This document shows, piece after piece, positions 51,639-60,987 of a DNA stretch of 64,000 nt. Source of the DNA: an uncultured Bacteroides sp. (lineage in GTDB: Bacteria > Bacteroidota > Bacteroidia > Bacteroidales > Bacteroidaceae); contig CAUHML010000006.1 of assembly GCA_959606905.1 (NCBI GenBank), positions 35,593 through 99,592 on the forward strand, written 5' to 3'. How positions within the stretch are numbered: the first letter of the stretch is position 1; every line of letters starts with the position of its first letter. The notes beneath the pieces were generated by a model that did not search any database, was not told the origin of the DNA, and saw only the letters and a program-made list of their open reading frames with translations. Made by a program: the position numbers and the translations under genes.

Positions 51639-53849
51639 ATGAGAAAAGTAAGTTTAGCTCTACTCTTCTGCCTTCTCTGCCTTACCGGAATGGCACAAGG
51701 ACAAAAGGCTCTTGATTTAAAAGATATCACCTCCGGACGTTTCCGCCCGGAAAACATTCAGGGAGTAATCCCCACGCCCGACGGTGAATACTACACACAG
51801 ATGAACGGCGAAGGCACACAAATTATTAAATATTCCTTCAAGACAGGTGAAAAAGTGGAAGTGGTATTCGATGTGAATACTGCACGCGAATGTGATTTCA
51901 AACACTTCGACAGTTACCAGTTCTCACCCGACGGTCAGAAATTGCTTATTGCTACGAAAACGACTCCGATTTACCGGCATTCTTATACAGCTGTACATTA
52001 TATCTACCCTTTGAAACGAAATGATAAGGGAGTTACGACAAACAACATTATTGAACGGCTGTCCGACGGCGGACCTCAACAGGTCCCCGTCTTTTCTCCG
52101 GACGGAACAATGATCGCTTTCGTACGTGACAACAACATATTCCTCGTAAAACTGCTCTACGGCAACAGCGAAAGCAAAGTGACTGAAGACGGTAAGCAAA
52201 ATTCTATCATCAACGGTATTCCTGACTGGGTATATGAAGAAGAGTTCGGGTTTAACCGCGCATTGGAATTCAGTGCGGACAATACCATGATTGCTTTTAT
52301 CCGTTTCGATGAGTCTGAAGTTCCCTCCTACTCTTTCCCGATATTTGCAGGACAAGCGCCCTACATCAATGCCTTGAAAGATTATCCGGGCGAATATACC
52401 TATAAATACCCGAAAGCAGGATATCCGAATTCCAAAGTTGAAGTACGTACCTACGATATCAAATCACACGTGACACGTACAATGAAGCTCCCGTTGGATA
52501 CAGATGGGTATATCCCCCGCATCCGTTTCACAAAAGATGCCTCCAAATTGGCAATCATGACACTAAACCGCCATCAGGACCGTTTCGACCTTTACTTTGC
52601 CGATCCTCGTTCCACCCTTTGCAAATTAGTATTGCGTGACGAATCACCTTATTATATAAAGGAAAATATATTCGACAATATTCACTTCTATCCCGATTAT
52701 TTCAGTATGCTTAGCGAACGTGACGGTTACAGTCATCTCTATTGGTATAGCATGGGAGGTAATCTCATTAAGAAAGTGACTAACGGCAAGTTTGAGGTAA
52801 AAGACTTTTTGGGTTATGATGAGGAGGATGGTTCGTTCTATTACACCAGTAATGAGGAAAGTCCTCTGCGCAAGGCGGTCTACAAGACGGATAAGAAAGG
52901 AAAAAAGACCAAATTGTCTCAACAGACAGGAACAAACACACCGCTTTTCAGCAAATCGATGAAATATTATATGAATAAATATTCCAGTTTGGATACTCCA
53001 ATGCAGATTACGCTGAACGATAATACCGGCAAAACATTAAAGACGCTGGTTACAAATGACCAGTTGAAACAAAAACTGGCAGGATACGCAGTTCCCAAGA
53101 AAGAATTTTTCACTTTTCAGACTACAGATGGAGTGACATTGAACGGTTGGATGATGAAACCTGTCAATTTTTCCGCTTCGAAAAAATATCCGGTACTGAT
53201 GTTCCAATACAGCGGCCCCGGCTCACAACAGGTGCTGGATACATGGGGAATCAGTTGGGAAACGTATATGGCAAGCCTCGGCTACCTCGTTGTCTGTGTG
53301 GACGGACGTGGAACCGGAGGACGTGGAGAAGCTTTCGAGAAATGTACTTACCTGAAAATCGGTGTAAAGGAAGCCAGAGACCAGGTGGAAACCGCACTTT
53401 ACCTAGGCAAACAAGCGTATGTAGATAAAGATCGCATCGGTATTTGGGGATGGAGCTACGGTGGATACATGACTTTGATGAGCATGAGTGAGGGTACCCC
53501 CGTATTCAAGGCAGGCGTAGCTGTTGCCGCACCAACCGACTGGCGTTTCTACGACACGATTTATACGGAACGCTTCATGCGTACACCAAAAGAAAATGCG
53601 GAAGGATACAAGGAATCGTCTGCTTTCACCCGTGCTGACAAGTTGCACGGTAATCTGTTGCTGGTACACGGCATGGCGGATGATAATGTACACTTTCAGA
53701 ATTGCACGGAATATGCCGAACATTTAGTACAACTCGGCAAGCAATTTGATATGCAGGTATATACTAACCGTAATCACGGCATATACGGTGGCAACACCCG
53801 CAATCATCTGTACACACGGTTGACCAACTTCTTCTTGAATAATTTATAA
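51639..53849 (+). CDS. S9 family dipeptidyl peptidase IV-like protein
   Basis: 736-residue exported serine exopeptidase. A signal peptide (to about residue 20, GMAQG) is followed by the eight-bladed propeller (about 40-480) and an alpha/beta-hydrolase domain. Nucleophile Ser606 is in GWSYGGYM; the acid lies in VHGMADDNVHF and the His in NRNHGIYGG. Propeller Glu pair EEEFGF is the DPP-IV amino-end anchor. Removes X-Pro or X-Ala dipeptides in the periplasm. Its TAA overlaps the lipA ATG by one base, so translation is coupled. Confidence 0.95.
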   Translation: MRKVSLALLFCLLCLTGMAQGQKALDLKDITSGRFRPENIQGVIPTPDGEYYTQMNGEGTQIIKYSFKTGEKVEVVFDVNTARECDFKHFDSYQFSPDGQKLLIATKTTPIYRHSYTAVHYIYPLKRNDKGVTTNNIIERLSDGGPQQVPVFSPDGTMIAFVRDNNIFLVKLLYGNSESKVTEDGKQNSIINGIPDWVYEEEFGFNRALEFSADNTMIAFIRFDESEVPSYSFPIFAGQAPYINALKDYPGEYTYKYPKAGYPNSKVEVRTYDIKSHVTRTMKLPLDTDGYIPRIRFTKDASKLAIMTLNRHQDRFDLYFADPRSTLCKLVLRDESPYYIKENIFDNIHFYPDYFSMLSERDGYSHLYWYSMGGNLIKKVTNGKFEVKDFLGYDEEDGSFYYTSNEESPLRKAVYKTDKKGKKTKLSQQTGTNTPLFSKSMKYYMNKYSSLDTPMQITLNDNTGKTLKTLVTNDQLKQKLAGYAVPKKEFFTFQTTDGVTLNGWMMKPVNFSASKKYPVLMFQYSGPGSQQVLDTWGISWETYMASLGYLVVCVDGRGTGGRGEAFEKCTYLKIGVKEARDQVETALYLGKQAYVDKDRIGIWGWSYGGYMTLMSMSEGTPVFKAGVAVAAPTDWRFYDTIYTERFMRTPKENAEGYKESSAFTRADKLHGNLLLVHGMADDNVHFQNCTEYAEHLVQLGKQFDMQVYTNRNHGIYGGNTRNHLYTRLTNFFLNNL

Positions 53850-54697
53850 TGGCTGACAGAGTACGTAAGCCTGAATGGCTGAAAATCAATATCGGTGCCA
53901 ACGAACGATACACCGAAACCAAACGGATTGTCGACTCCCACTGCCTGCATACGATATGCAGCAGTGGGCGTTGCCCCAATATGGGGGAATGCTGGGGAAA
54001 GGGAACTGCCACATTTATGATTGGCGGAGATATCTGTACCCGTAGTTGCAAGTTTTGCAACACCCAAACCGGACGTCCGCACCCATTGGATGTAAATGAA
54101 CCTGTTCATGTGGCGGAGTCTATCGCATTGATGAAACTGGATCATGCCGTAATCACCTCGGTGGACCGTGACGATCTCCCCGACCTGGGAGCAGAGCATT
54201 GGGCACGTACTATCCGGGAAATTAAGCGTTTGAATCCTCAAACGACTATCGAAGTACTGATACCTGATTTTCAAGGAAAGACAGAACTGCTAAATCAGGT
54301 CATTGAAGCGCATCCCGATATTATTTCTCATAATATGGAAACTGTCCGGCGTATCAGTCCCCTGGTACGCAGTGCAGCAAATTATGATACCAGTTTACAA
54401 GTTATCTCTCACATTTCCAAAAACGGAGTAAAGTCCAAAAGCGGCATTATGGTTGGTTTGGGAGAAACTCCCGAAGAAGTGGAAACACTTATGGATGATC
54501 TACTGGCAGTCGGTTGCCAGATACTCACTATAGGACAATATCTGCAACCCAGTCATCGGCATTATCCCGTTGCCGAATATGTGACCCCGCAACAATTTGC
54601 AAAATACAAGATTATCGGCTTAGAAAAAGGATTCAATATCGTGGAGAGTGCTCCTCTTGTCCGTTCCTCCTACCATGCTGAGAAACATATCCGTTAG
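53849..54697 (+). CDS. lipA: Lipoyl synthase LipA
   Basis: 282-residue radical-SAM enzyme inserting sulfur into octanoyl groups of 2-oxoacid dehydrogenases or the glycine system. The auxiliary cluster cysteines are C37, C42 and C48 (CSSGRCPNMGEC), and the radical-SAM cluster is C63-x3-C67-x2-C70 (CTRSCKFC). The C-terminal RSSYHA supplies the Ser ligand. Start overlaps the DPP-IV stop (TAATG). Confidence 0.97.
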   Translation: MADRVRKPEWLKINIGANERYTETKRIVDSHCLHTICSSGRCPNMGECWGKGTATFMIGGDICTRSCKFCNTQTGRPHPLDVNEPVHVAESIALMKLDHAVITSVDRDDLPDLGAEHWARTIREIKRLNPQTTIEVLIPDFQGKTELLNQVIEAHPDIISHNMETVRRISPLVRSAANYDTSLQVISHISKNGVKSKSGIMVGLGETPEEVETLMDDLLAVGCQILTIGQYLQPSHRHYPVAEYVTPQQFAKYKIIGLEKGFNIVESAPLVRSSYHAEKHIR

Positions 54698-54756
54698 CAA
54701 ACAAAACACAAGCGCTATTTGTTTTATAGATAGAACCGACAAATAAACATAAAGAG

Positions 54757-55878
54757 ATGGATCATAAAGGAATACTTTCTTCCGCATTTAACATGTCAAT
54801 GGGTTTTATCCCCGTTATTATTTCCATTTTATTGTGCGAATTTATAACGCAAGACACGGCTATTTACATCGGTACAGTCATAGGTATCGTAGGTGTATAT
54901 CTTTCTTATCATCGTAAAGGCATACTGCTACCCAACTTTATTCTTTATATATCGGCAGGAATACTGATTCTTCTTTCCCTGGCAGCCCTTATTCCGGGCG
55001 ATTATGTTCCTGAAGGTGCACTTCCTCTCACATTGGAAGTGAGCATTCTCATACCGATGCTAATACTCTATATGCACAAGAAAAGATTCATCAACCATTT
55101 CTTGAAACAGATAGGTTCCTGTAACAAACGCCTGTATGCACAAGGGGCGGAGGCTGCTGTTGTTTCTGCACGAATTGCTCTGATTTTCGGTATACTTCAC
55201 TTTATTATCATCAGTATCGTGATAATCTGCCAGAACCCGTTAAGTTCTACCAGCAAACTTACTCTTTATAAAGTGCTACCACCCATCGTCTTTGTCATGA
55301 GCATTCTATTTAACCAGATTGCCATTCGCTTCTTCAATCACTTGATGTCTCACACTGAGTACGTACCTATCGTCAACACCAAAGGAGACGTCATTGGAAA
55401 GACTCCTGCAGTAGAGGCGATCAATTACAAGAATGCATATATCAATCCGGTCATAAGAATTGCTATCTCCACACATGGGATGTTATTTCTCTGTGACCGG
55501 CCTTCGACAGCTATTTTGGATAAGAATAAGACAGATATTCCTCTGGAATGTTACCTGCGTTTCGGCGAATCCTTGTCCGACGGTGTCAATCGTTTATTAA
55601 CCAATGCTTTTCCACATGCCAAAGAAAATATAAAGCCGGAGTTCAATATTGTTTATCATTTTGAAAATGAAGTGACCAACCGGCTGATCTATCTGTTTAT
55701 CGCTGAAATAAAAGACGATGCAATCCTTTGTACTCCCCGCTTCAAGAACAGCAAGTTATGGAGTTTCAAGCAGATTGAAGAAAACTTAGGCAAAGGATTC
55801 TTCAGCAGCTGTTTCGAAGATGAATACGAACATTTAAAAGGAGTTATTTGTATAAGAGAAAAATACAGGGAATCTTAG
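54757..55878 (+). CDS. Membrane protein with Nudix-like C-terminal domain
   Basis: 373-residue protein. About five to six TM helices fill residues 8-215, in two groups split by a charged stretch (HKKRFINHFLKQIGSCNKRLY). The soluble C-terminal domain (about 220-373) begins with YVPIVNTKGDVIGKTPAVEA, like a Nudix/IPP-isomerase N-terminal strand, but I cannot find a full Nudix box (GX5EX7REUXEEXGU). It could be a non-catalytic ligand sensor. It overlaps the convergent methylase gene by 35 bp. Not recognised further. Confidence 0.75.
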   Translation: MDHKGILSSAFNMSMGFIPVIISILLCEFITQDTAIYIGTVIGIVGVYLSYHRKGILLPNFILYISAGILILLSLAALIPGDYVPEGALPLTLEVSILIPMLILYMHKKRFINHFLKQIGSCNKRLYAQGAEAAVVSARIALIFGILHFIIISIVIICQNPLSSTSKLTLYKVLPPIVFVMSILFNQIAIRFFNHLMSHTEYVPIVNTKGDVIGKTPAVEAINYKNAYINPVIRIAISTHGMLFLCDRPSTAILDKNKTDIPLECYLRFGESLSDGVNRLLTNAFPHAKENIKPEFNIVYHFENEVTNRLIYLFIAEIKDDAILCTPRFKNSKLWSFKQIEENLGKGFFSSCFEDEYEHLKGVICIREKYRES

Positions 55879-56548
55879 ACAGTTCGGGCACGTGTCCTTT
55901 CCAATCCTTCACCGTACGCGTTTGTATATACTCTCCTTCACAAGTAATATTGGCAGCAATACAAAGTTTGGTCTGCGGGCGGCAATTCTGCAAAATATCT
56001 TCTATCATCTTATGATTGCGGTAAGGCGTCTCAATAAATAGCTGCGTCTGGCTTTCGGAATACGCCCGCTGTTCCAAAGTTTTTAATTTCTTGGCACGCT
56101 CGTCCGGTTCAATCGGCAGATAACCATGAAAAGCGAAGCTCTGTCCGTTAAAGCCGGAAGCCATCACGGAAAGAATGATCGAAGAAGGTCCCACCAAAGG
56201 AACAACCTTTAACTTCTTGCGCTGCGCGATAGCAACCACATCCGCCCCCGGATCGGCAACAGCCGGACAACCGGCTTCGGAAATCACTCCCATAGAAGCA
56301 CCGCCAACCAAAGGTTTCAGATAACCGGAAATGTCTTCAGGTGAAGTGTGCTTGTTCAACGGGTAGAAGGTCAGCGCATCAATATCAATCTCCCGGTCCA
56401 CTTTCTTCAAGAAACGGCGGGCAGAACGAATATCTTCAACGATAAAATGCCGAATACCGGAGATAATCTCCTTATTATAAGAAGGCAAAACCTTTTCGAC
56501 AGGTGTATCACCTAGAGTCACAGGTAGTAAATAGAGAGCAGTTTCCAC
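55844..56548 (-). CDS. RsmI-like SAM-dependent (tetrapyrrole methylase fold) methyltransferase
   Basis: 234-residue methyltransferase starting with GTG. The tetrapyrrole-methylase fold shows in MGVISEAGCPAVADPGADVV, VPLVGPSSIILSVMASGFNGQSFAFHGYLP and FIETPYRNHKM, all typical of RsmI, which 2'-O-methylates C1402 of 16S rRNA. It is shorter than E. coli RsmI (286) and lacks the N-terminal LYVVATPIGNLED form, reading LYLLPVTLGD, so it is a related Bacteroidetes branch. It is convergent with the previous gene and overlaps it. Likely last gene of the fabI-gldB operon. Confidence 0.85.
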   Translation of the reverse strand: METALYLLPVTLGDTPVEKVLPSYNKEIISGIRHFIVEDIRSARRFLKKVDREIDIDALTFYPLNKHTSPEDISGYLKPLVGGASMGVISEAGCPAVADPGADVVAIAQRKKLKVVPLVGPSSIILSVMASGFNGQSFAFHGYLPIEPDERAKKLKTLEQRAYSESQTQLFIETPYRNHKMIEDILQNCRPQTKLCIAANITCEGEYIQTRTVKDWKGHVPELSKIPCIFLLYK

Positions 56549-56591
56549 TTTTAAAATTGAGAATTGAGAATTTAAATTGCCAATGAAGCTA

Positions 56592-57599
56592 TCAGGAAGC
56601 CAGATAATCAGACTGGTTCAACATCTCGTGATAGTCGGTAAATTCCAACAAATCTTTCAGCTTCATATCCTTATGCTTTTTCATATAGGAAGAAACAATC
56701 TGTGCGCCTATCCATATACCCACTGATGCAGGAGCTTGTCCACCCAGCATTTCAACTGCAGGGGCAGGTTTCATATAATAACGGATGATCATCGGGTCAC
56801 GCGCATGCAAATGATCGTTGGAACAAATATGTTCCCAAATAGCCTTTTCGTTTTTCTTGCACCAGGCATTTTCCTCATCCGAATAACCGATTGCATCACC
56901 AATATTATCATAACCCAACAAATGCTGCACTACATAATTGATCTTCCCGGAATGCATCATCAGGTCAATCAGGCAAGTCCCCTCGTGATAACTCATTCCG
57001 TAACGGTCGAGGAGATAGAATACAAAACAATCCGGCACAATACGTTCGGGACGCATTGAACGGCATTGATAGTCGTAATAGAAGCGTTTGTAAAGCGGGT
57101 AATCTTCCCCCATATATTTATCGAGGCTGATACCGAGCAACGTGTCTACAAGAATAATAGACTCGTTGAATGCGGATATCTGCGAATAGACAAACGGCAC
57201 CTTCGTACCGGGGACCTCTTTTTTCAGTTTCCGGAATCCTTTATTCAGTCCTTTCTCCACTTCATCAAGATTGGGGAACTTAGCTTCCACGTCACTCACT
57301 AAGCGGACTAACGTAGTGTCCGAATAGAATTTTTGAAGACGCTGAAAAATGGTATCGTCTTTCACGGTACCGATAGCCAGTACATCTTCAATCAGAATTT
57401 TCGTCGGCTGGCGGTAATCCATTGTCAGCTTCTGCATAGCAGAAAAGCTGTTGGAACGAACATATTCGTTCAACAGCTTATCATATCTCAGAACAGAAAT
57501 CTCTTCTCCTTTCTGCTCCGTACCTTTTCCTGTGCTTATCCCGCAGGAGGCGAAAAGCATACTTATTAATATAACAAGAAGAGAAATCCGTAGTTTCAT
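56592..57599 (-). CDS. gldB: GldB-like lipoprotein
   Basis: 335-residue lipoprotein with lipobox LFASCG (Cys19). Blocks such as FSAMQKLTMDYRQPT, FYYDYQCRSMRPERIVPDCFVFYLLDRYG and LIDLMMHSGKINYVVQHLL match GldB, named for gliding in Flavobacterium but retained in non-gliding Bacteroides, where its role is unknown. It sits 6 bp after fabI on the same strand. Confidence 0.88.
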   Translation of the reverse strand: MKLRISLLVILISMLFASCGISTGKGTEQKGEEISVLRYDKLLNEYVRSNSFSAMQKLTMDYRQPTKILIEDVLAIGTVKDDTIFQRLQKFYSDTTLVRLVSDVEAKFPNLDEVEKGLNKGFRKLKKEVPGTKVPFVYSQISAFNESIILVDTLLGISLDKYMGEDYPLYKRFYYDYQCRSMRPERIVPDCFVFYLLDRYGMSYHEGTCLIDLMMHSGKINYVVQHLLGYDNIGDAIGYSDEENAWCKKNEKAIWEHICSNDHLHARDPMIIRYYMKPAPAVEMLGGQAPASVGIWIGAQIVSSYMKKHKDMKLKDLLEFTDYHEMLNQSDYLAS

Positions 57600-57605
57600 A
57601 ATCTT

Positions 57606-58463
57606 TTATCCGTAAATGATATTACCATTTTCGTCCATATATTCATCCAACCCTTTCTCATAGGTAGCCATTGCACGAAGACTCATACCTACGCTGGAGA
57701 AACCACCGTCATGGAAAAGGTTCTGCATAGTCACCTTACGGGTAAGATCGGAGAACATCACAATACAATAATCTGCACATTCATCGGCAGTCGCATTTCC
57801 GAGCGGAGACATACGGTTGGCGAAGTCGAACAACTTATCCATACCTTTCACGCCCGAACCGGCGGTAGTGAATGTAGGCGACTGTGAAATTGTATTCACA
57901 CGCACACTATGCTCGCGTCCGTAGATATAGCCGAAGCTGCGTGCAATAGATTCCAGCAATGCTTTTGCATCTGCCATATCGTTGTAGCCGTAGAAAGTAC
58001 GCTGTGCAGCCACATAGCTCAATGCAACGATTGAACCGTAATCTGCAATCGCATTCAGTTTCTTGGCCGACTGAATCATTTTATGGAATGAAACGGCTGA
58101 AATATCCAATGTCTTATCCAACATTCCATAGTCAAGGTCATCATAAGTACGTTTCTTGCGTACGTTGGGAGACATACCGATAGAGTGGAGCACAAAATCA
58201 ATTTGTCCGCCCAGTATATCCATTGAGGTCTTAAACACATTCGACAAATCCTCTACGCTCGTTGCATCTGCCGGAACAATCTGGCAATTCAGTTTCTCTG
58301 CTAAAGCATTGACTTCTCCCATACGGATAGCCATTGGAGTATTTGATAATGTAATTGTTGCACCTTCTTCTACGGCACGCTCTGCCACTTTCCAGGCAAT
58401 AGACTGATCGTTCAGAGCACCGAAGATAATACCTCTTTTTCCTTTCAACAAGTTATAACTCAT
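57606..58463 (-). CDS. fabI: Enoyl-ACP reductase FabI
   Basis: 285-residue NADH-dependent enoyl-ACP reductase, last step of fatty-acid elongation. The atypical SDR triad is present: Tyr150, Tyr160 and Lys167 (Y-x6-K in YNDMADAK). GKRGIIFGALNDQSIAWKVA is the FabI dinucleotide loop, and NTISQSPTFTTAGSGVKG the substrate loop. First gene of a fabI-gldB-methylase operon. Confidence 0.96.
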   Translation of the reverse strand: MSYNLLKGKRGIIFGALNDQSIAWKVAERAVEEGATITLSNTPMAIRMGEVNALAEKLNCQIVPADATSVEDLSNVFKTSMDILGGQIDFVLHSIGMSPNVRKKRTYDDLDYGMLDKTLDISAVSFHKMIQSAKKLNAIADYGSIVALSYVAAQRTFYGYNDMADAKALLESIARSFGYIYGREHSVRVNTISQSPTFTTAGSGVKGMDKLFDFANRMSPLGNATADECADYCIVMFSDLTRKVTMQNLFHDGGFSSVGMSLRAMATYEKGLDEYMDENGNIIYG

Positions 58464-58487
58464 ATCTTTTAATCGTTAAATTTTGTG

Positions 58488-58519
58488 CAAAGATAGGAAC
58501 TTTTTATCAGCTAGCCAAA
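58488..58519 (-). promoter_or_regulatory. fabI promoter
   Basis: Minus strand TTTG, 20 nt, TATCTTTG (complement of 58488-58495), about 25 nt before the fabI ATG. The integrated element therefore lies just upstream of this promoter. Confidence 0.8.
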
Positions 58520-58580
58520 GTTTGTTTCAATATATTGTGTAAGGGGTTACAATACGGACATACCTTCTAAAATATCTCAT

Positions 58581-58626
58581 TAATAACCAAATGTAATAAC
58601 CGATTTTAATAACACTTGGTAATAAC
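58581..58626 (+). repeat. Four TAATAAC repeats at exact 13-bp period
   Basis: Identical 7-mers start at 58581, 58594, 58607 and 58620, immediately before the integrase ATG at 58631. Such direct repeats next to an integrase gene resemble arm-type recombinase binding sites or an autoregulatory operator. Confidence 0.85.
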
Positions 58627-58630
58627 AAAG

Positions 58631-60490
58631 ATGAGTGAACAGGTATTTTTAGATTTCAGTTTAAATTTCAATTTGCGGCAGACAAAGAAGAATATGCCAA
58701 CCATTATTTACGCTCTGTTTACCTTTAGAGGGAGACAGTACAAGGTCAATATTGGCGCCAAGGTTTATCCAACGCAATGGAATAAGCGGAAGCAGATAGC
58801 CACTATCAGCAACGGGCAAACAAGGCTGGATAATCGCAATAATGAGATAGTCAATAAAAAAATAAGGTCGCTTCTTGCTATCTTTGAAGAGAAGAAGAAT
58901 TATCTTTGTGAGAACTTAGAAAGGATAGACTTCCTCTTTGAAGAAATGAGGCAAGCTATTAATCCTAATCTTAAAACTCGTTATACAATTATGAAAGATA
59001 ACAACCAATTATCTGCAACACTTATCTTAAGTCAGATGGCAGAAAAGAATATTCTTTCAGAGAATAGTCGAAAGATATATTTGGGATATGTAACGGCATT
59101 TAAAGAGTATTTGGAAGCCAAAGGTATAAGCAACAGTTTATCTGCCATAAATACAGATGTACTGGAAGATTATCAACAATTTCTACTGGAAAGGAATCCT
59201 GTGAAAATAAAAACTCTCCTTAACAAAGTCAAGGGGATTGTAACGTTAATCAACCATGCCAATAAGGATAAAGCTATCAAAGCAAACATAAACACCAATG
59301 GCATAACATATCTGGAAGACAAGCGGAGCAAGGAGCAGAAGAAAAGCAAACAAGTTCCATTAACAGAAGAACAATTATTAGCCATATATAATTATGCAGA
59401 TTTAAGACCTAGAGAAGTAGAAGCTAGGGATTTGTTTATTTGTCAGTGCTTGTTAGGACAGCGTATTTCAGATTTGCCTAAAATATTTAAGGGAGAATAT
59501 ACGATTACAAAGCTAGAGGACGGTAATGAAGTGATTTCATTTATAGTTCAAAAGACCACAGAAGAGGCTACATTGTATCTCTTTCCTGTAGTGAAAGAAA
59601 TATTAGAGAGGTACAAAGAAACAGGTTTTAAGTATATAGATTTGCTTACAGAAGATGAAAGGATAGTCAAGAAGAATGAAGCTAAGCTGAATAGAACAAT
59701 TAAACAGGTATGTGAGAAGGCGGGACTGGATAGCGATATAAACTATGTTGAACAAATAGGCAGTAATATAACTAAAAAGAGAAAGAAACTATTTGAGTTA
59801 ATTCATACTCAAACAGCAAGACATACTTTTATCACTTTGATGTGTCGTTTGGGTATACCTAAAGAAGATGTTATAATAGCAACTGCGCATACAGATACCA
59901 CAATGATAGACGATGTTTATTTGCACGAAACTGTAAATGACAAAGGGACAAGGCTCATTAATTCTTTAAAGAAAATCAAAGGTAGTACATTATTCAAGAT
60001 TGAAGAGGCAAACAACATGGTAGATACTACTATGAATGAAGAAGAAACGGTTAAGAAACCAATTTCAACTGCAAGCGTAACTAATAATATAACCTTCGAT
60101 ACTTTGCTAGACACTCAATTTTTTGCGTCTAAAATCAATAAGGCTGTTAAACTACAATCACAGGTAGGTCATTTGAAAAATGGGAAACTGTGTAGCTATG
60201 ACAATGAAATCACATCCCTTATAAGCGAGATAGAAAAATTCTCCCAATCTTCCACTTCTGATTCTGATGTGGCAAAACAATATGTGAAACAGTTATCTGT
60301 TGGGAAGCAGTCAGATTTGTATGACAGTTTTAGAGAAATGATTATCAAGTGCGTTAAAATTGGTATCAGTAAGGATGCAATTATGCAGTTTATCAATAAG
60401 GCTTTGGAAATAAGCTTGTTGGATAAGGAAAGATTCACCAATATAAAAGAAATCACTACAGCCTTATTGGATAAAAGAAACAAGGGCTGA
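58631..60490 (+). CDS. Tyrosine recombinase/integrase with long C-terminal extension
   Basis: 619-residue site-specific recombinase of the Bacteroides integrase type (ATG 58631; the in-frame TTG at 58616 is inside the repeats). An N-terminal arm-binding domain precedes an SAM-like core-binding domain (about 130-235) and the catalytic domain (about 240-440): Arg278 in LGQRISDL, Arg397 in TARHTF, His in TAHTDTT, nucleophile Tyr430. The HxxR box reads QTAR, with Gln394 instead of His. Residues 445-619 are an extra Lys/Ser-rich, partly helical region not usual in this family. It probably moved the element into the site next to fabI. Confidence 0.9.
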   Translation: MSEQVFLDFSLNFNLRQTKKNMPTIIYALFTFRGRQYKVNIGAKVYPTQWNKRKQIATISNGQTRLDNRNNEIVNKKIRSLLAIFEEKKNYLCENLERIDFLFEEMRQAINPNLKTRYTIMKDNNQLSATLILSQMAEKNILSENSRKIYLGYVTAFKEYLEAKGISNSLSAINTDVLEDYQQFLLERNPVKIKTLLNKVKGIVTLINHANKDKAIKANINTNGITYLEDKRSKEQKKSKQVPLTEEQLLAIYNYADLRPREVEARDLFICQCLLGQRISDLPKIFKGEYTITKLEDGNEVISFIVQKTTEEATLYLFPVVKEILERYKETGFKYIDLLTEDERIVKKNEAKLNRTIKQVCEKAGLDSDINYVEQIGSNITKKRKKLFELIHTQTARHTFITLMCRLGIPKEDVIIATAHTDTTMIDDVYLHETVNDKGTRLINSLKKIKGSTLFKIEEANNMVDTTMNEEETVKKPISTASVTNNITFDTLLDTQFFASKINKAVKLQSQVGHLKNGKLCSYDNEITSLISEIEKFSQSSTSDSDVAKQYVKQLSVGKQSDLYDSFREMIIKCVKIGISKDAIMQFINKALEISLLDKERFTNIKEITTALLDKRNKG

Positions 60491-60535
60491 CGAGCTTTTT
60501 AGGAAATCAAGGCTTCTGGTAAGCCTGAACATCAT

Positions 60536-60573
60536 ATTCTCCCCGAACAGCTACAGCTATGGGGAGAATTTTT
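60536..60573 (+). terminator. Terminator after integrase
   Basis: A perfect 9-bp stem ATTCTCCCC/GGGGAGAAT (60536-60544 with 60561-60569), 16-nt loop, then T-rich. Confidence 0.85.
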
Positions 60574-60620
60574 GCTTTATCGCATCCTCAACTCAAATAT
60601 TCCACAATTTCGACTTGTCG

Positions 60621-60652
60621 TTTGGTGATGCGGTCGGGACTTTATACCTTTG
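60621..60652 (+). promoter_or_regulatory. Consensus promoter of 59-residue ORF
   Basis: TTTG (60621-60624), 20 nt, TACCTTTG (60645-60652): both elements perfect. Leader about 70 nt. Confidence 0.8.
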
Positions 60653-60728
60653 CAACGTGATTGAAAGTCAGAAATGACCGAGTTTCTCGTCACCCAGATT
60701 CACCACTACAAACCTAAATCTACTCCAA

Positions 60729-60908
60729 ATGAAAGAACTGACCTACGCTGACATTCGTAAAATGGCACTGGAGCATGGCATCAAGGACACAAGGCTTCAC
60801 ATTGGGCTTTGGGCTACTGACCGATACGTCAAGAAGAGAAAAATGATACAAGGCAAGACTTACACAATCTATCTGCCATATCATAAGCCGGAGCAGAAAC
60901 AGTTTTAA
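60729..60908 (+). CDS. 59-residue basic protein of integrated element
   Basis: Small ORF, ATG to TAA. It begins MKELTYADIRKMALEHGIKD and is basic in the middle (DRYVKKRKM), ending in KQF. The N-terminal part may form a helix-turn-helix-like pair, so a small DNA-binding or excisionase-like role is possible, but I recognise no family. A perfect promoter drives it, and base composition is higher in GC than the flanks. Confidence 0.65.
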   Translation: MKELTYADIRKMALEHGIKDTRLHIGLWATDRYVKKRKMIQGKTYTIYLPYHKPEQKQF

Positions 60909-60987
60909 GTCCTAGACCTACTCTCAACTATTAAACAGAGTACACCATTGTCAACTAATCATCTAATTAGTATCACTATCTACTAAT

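Noticed and set aside
58464..58630. tRNA gene as attachment site of the integrase element
   Set aside because: No cloverleaf or T-loop sequence was found; the element sits beside the fabI promoter, and the att core could not be identified.
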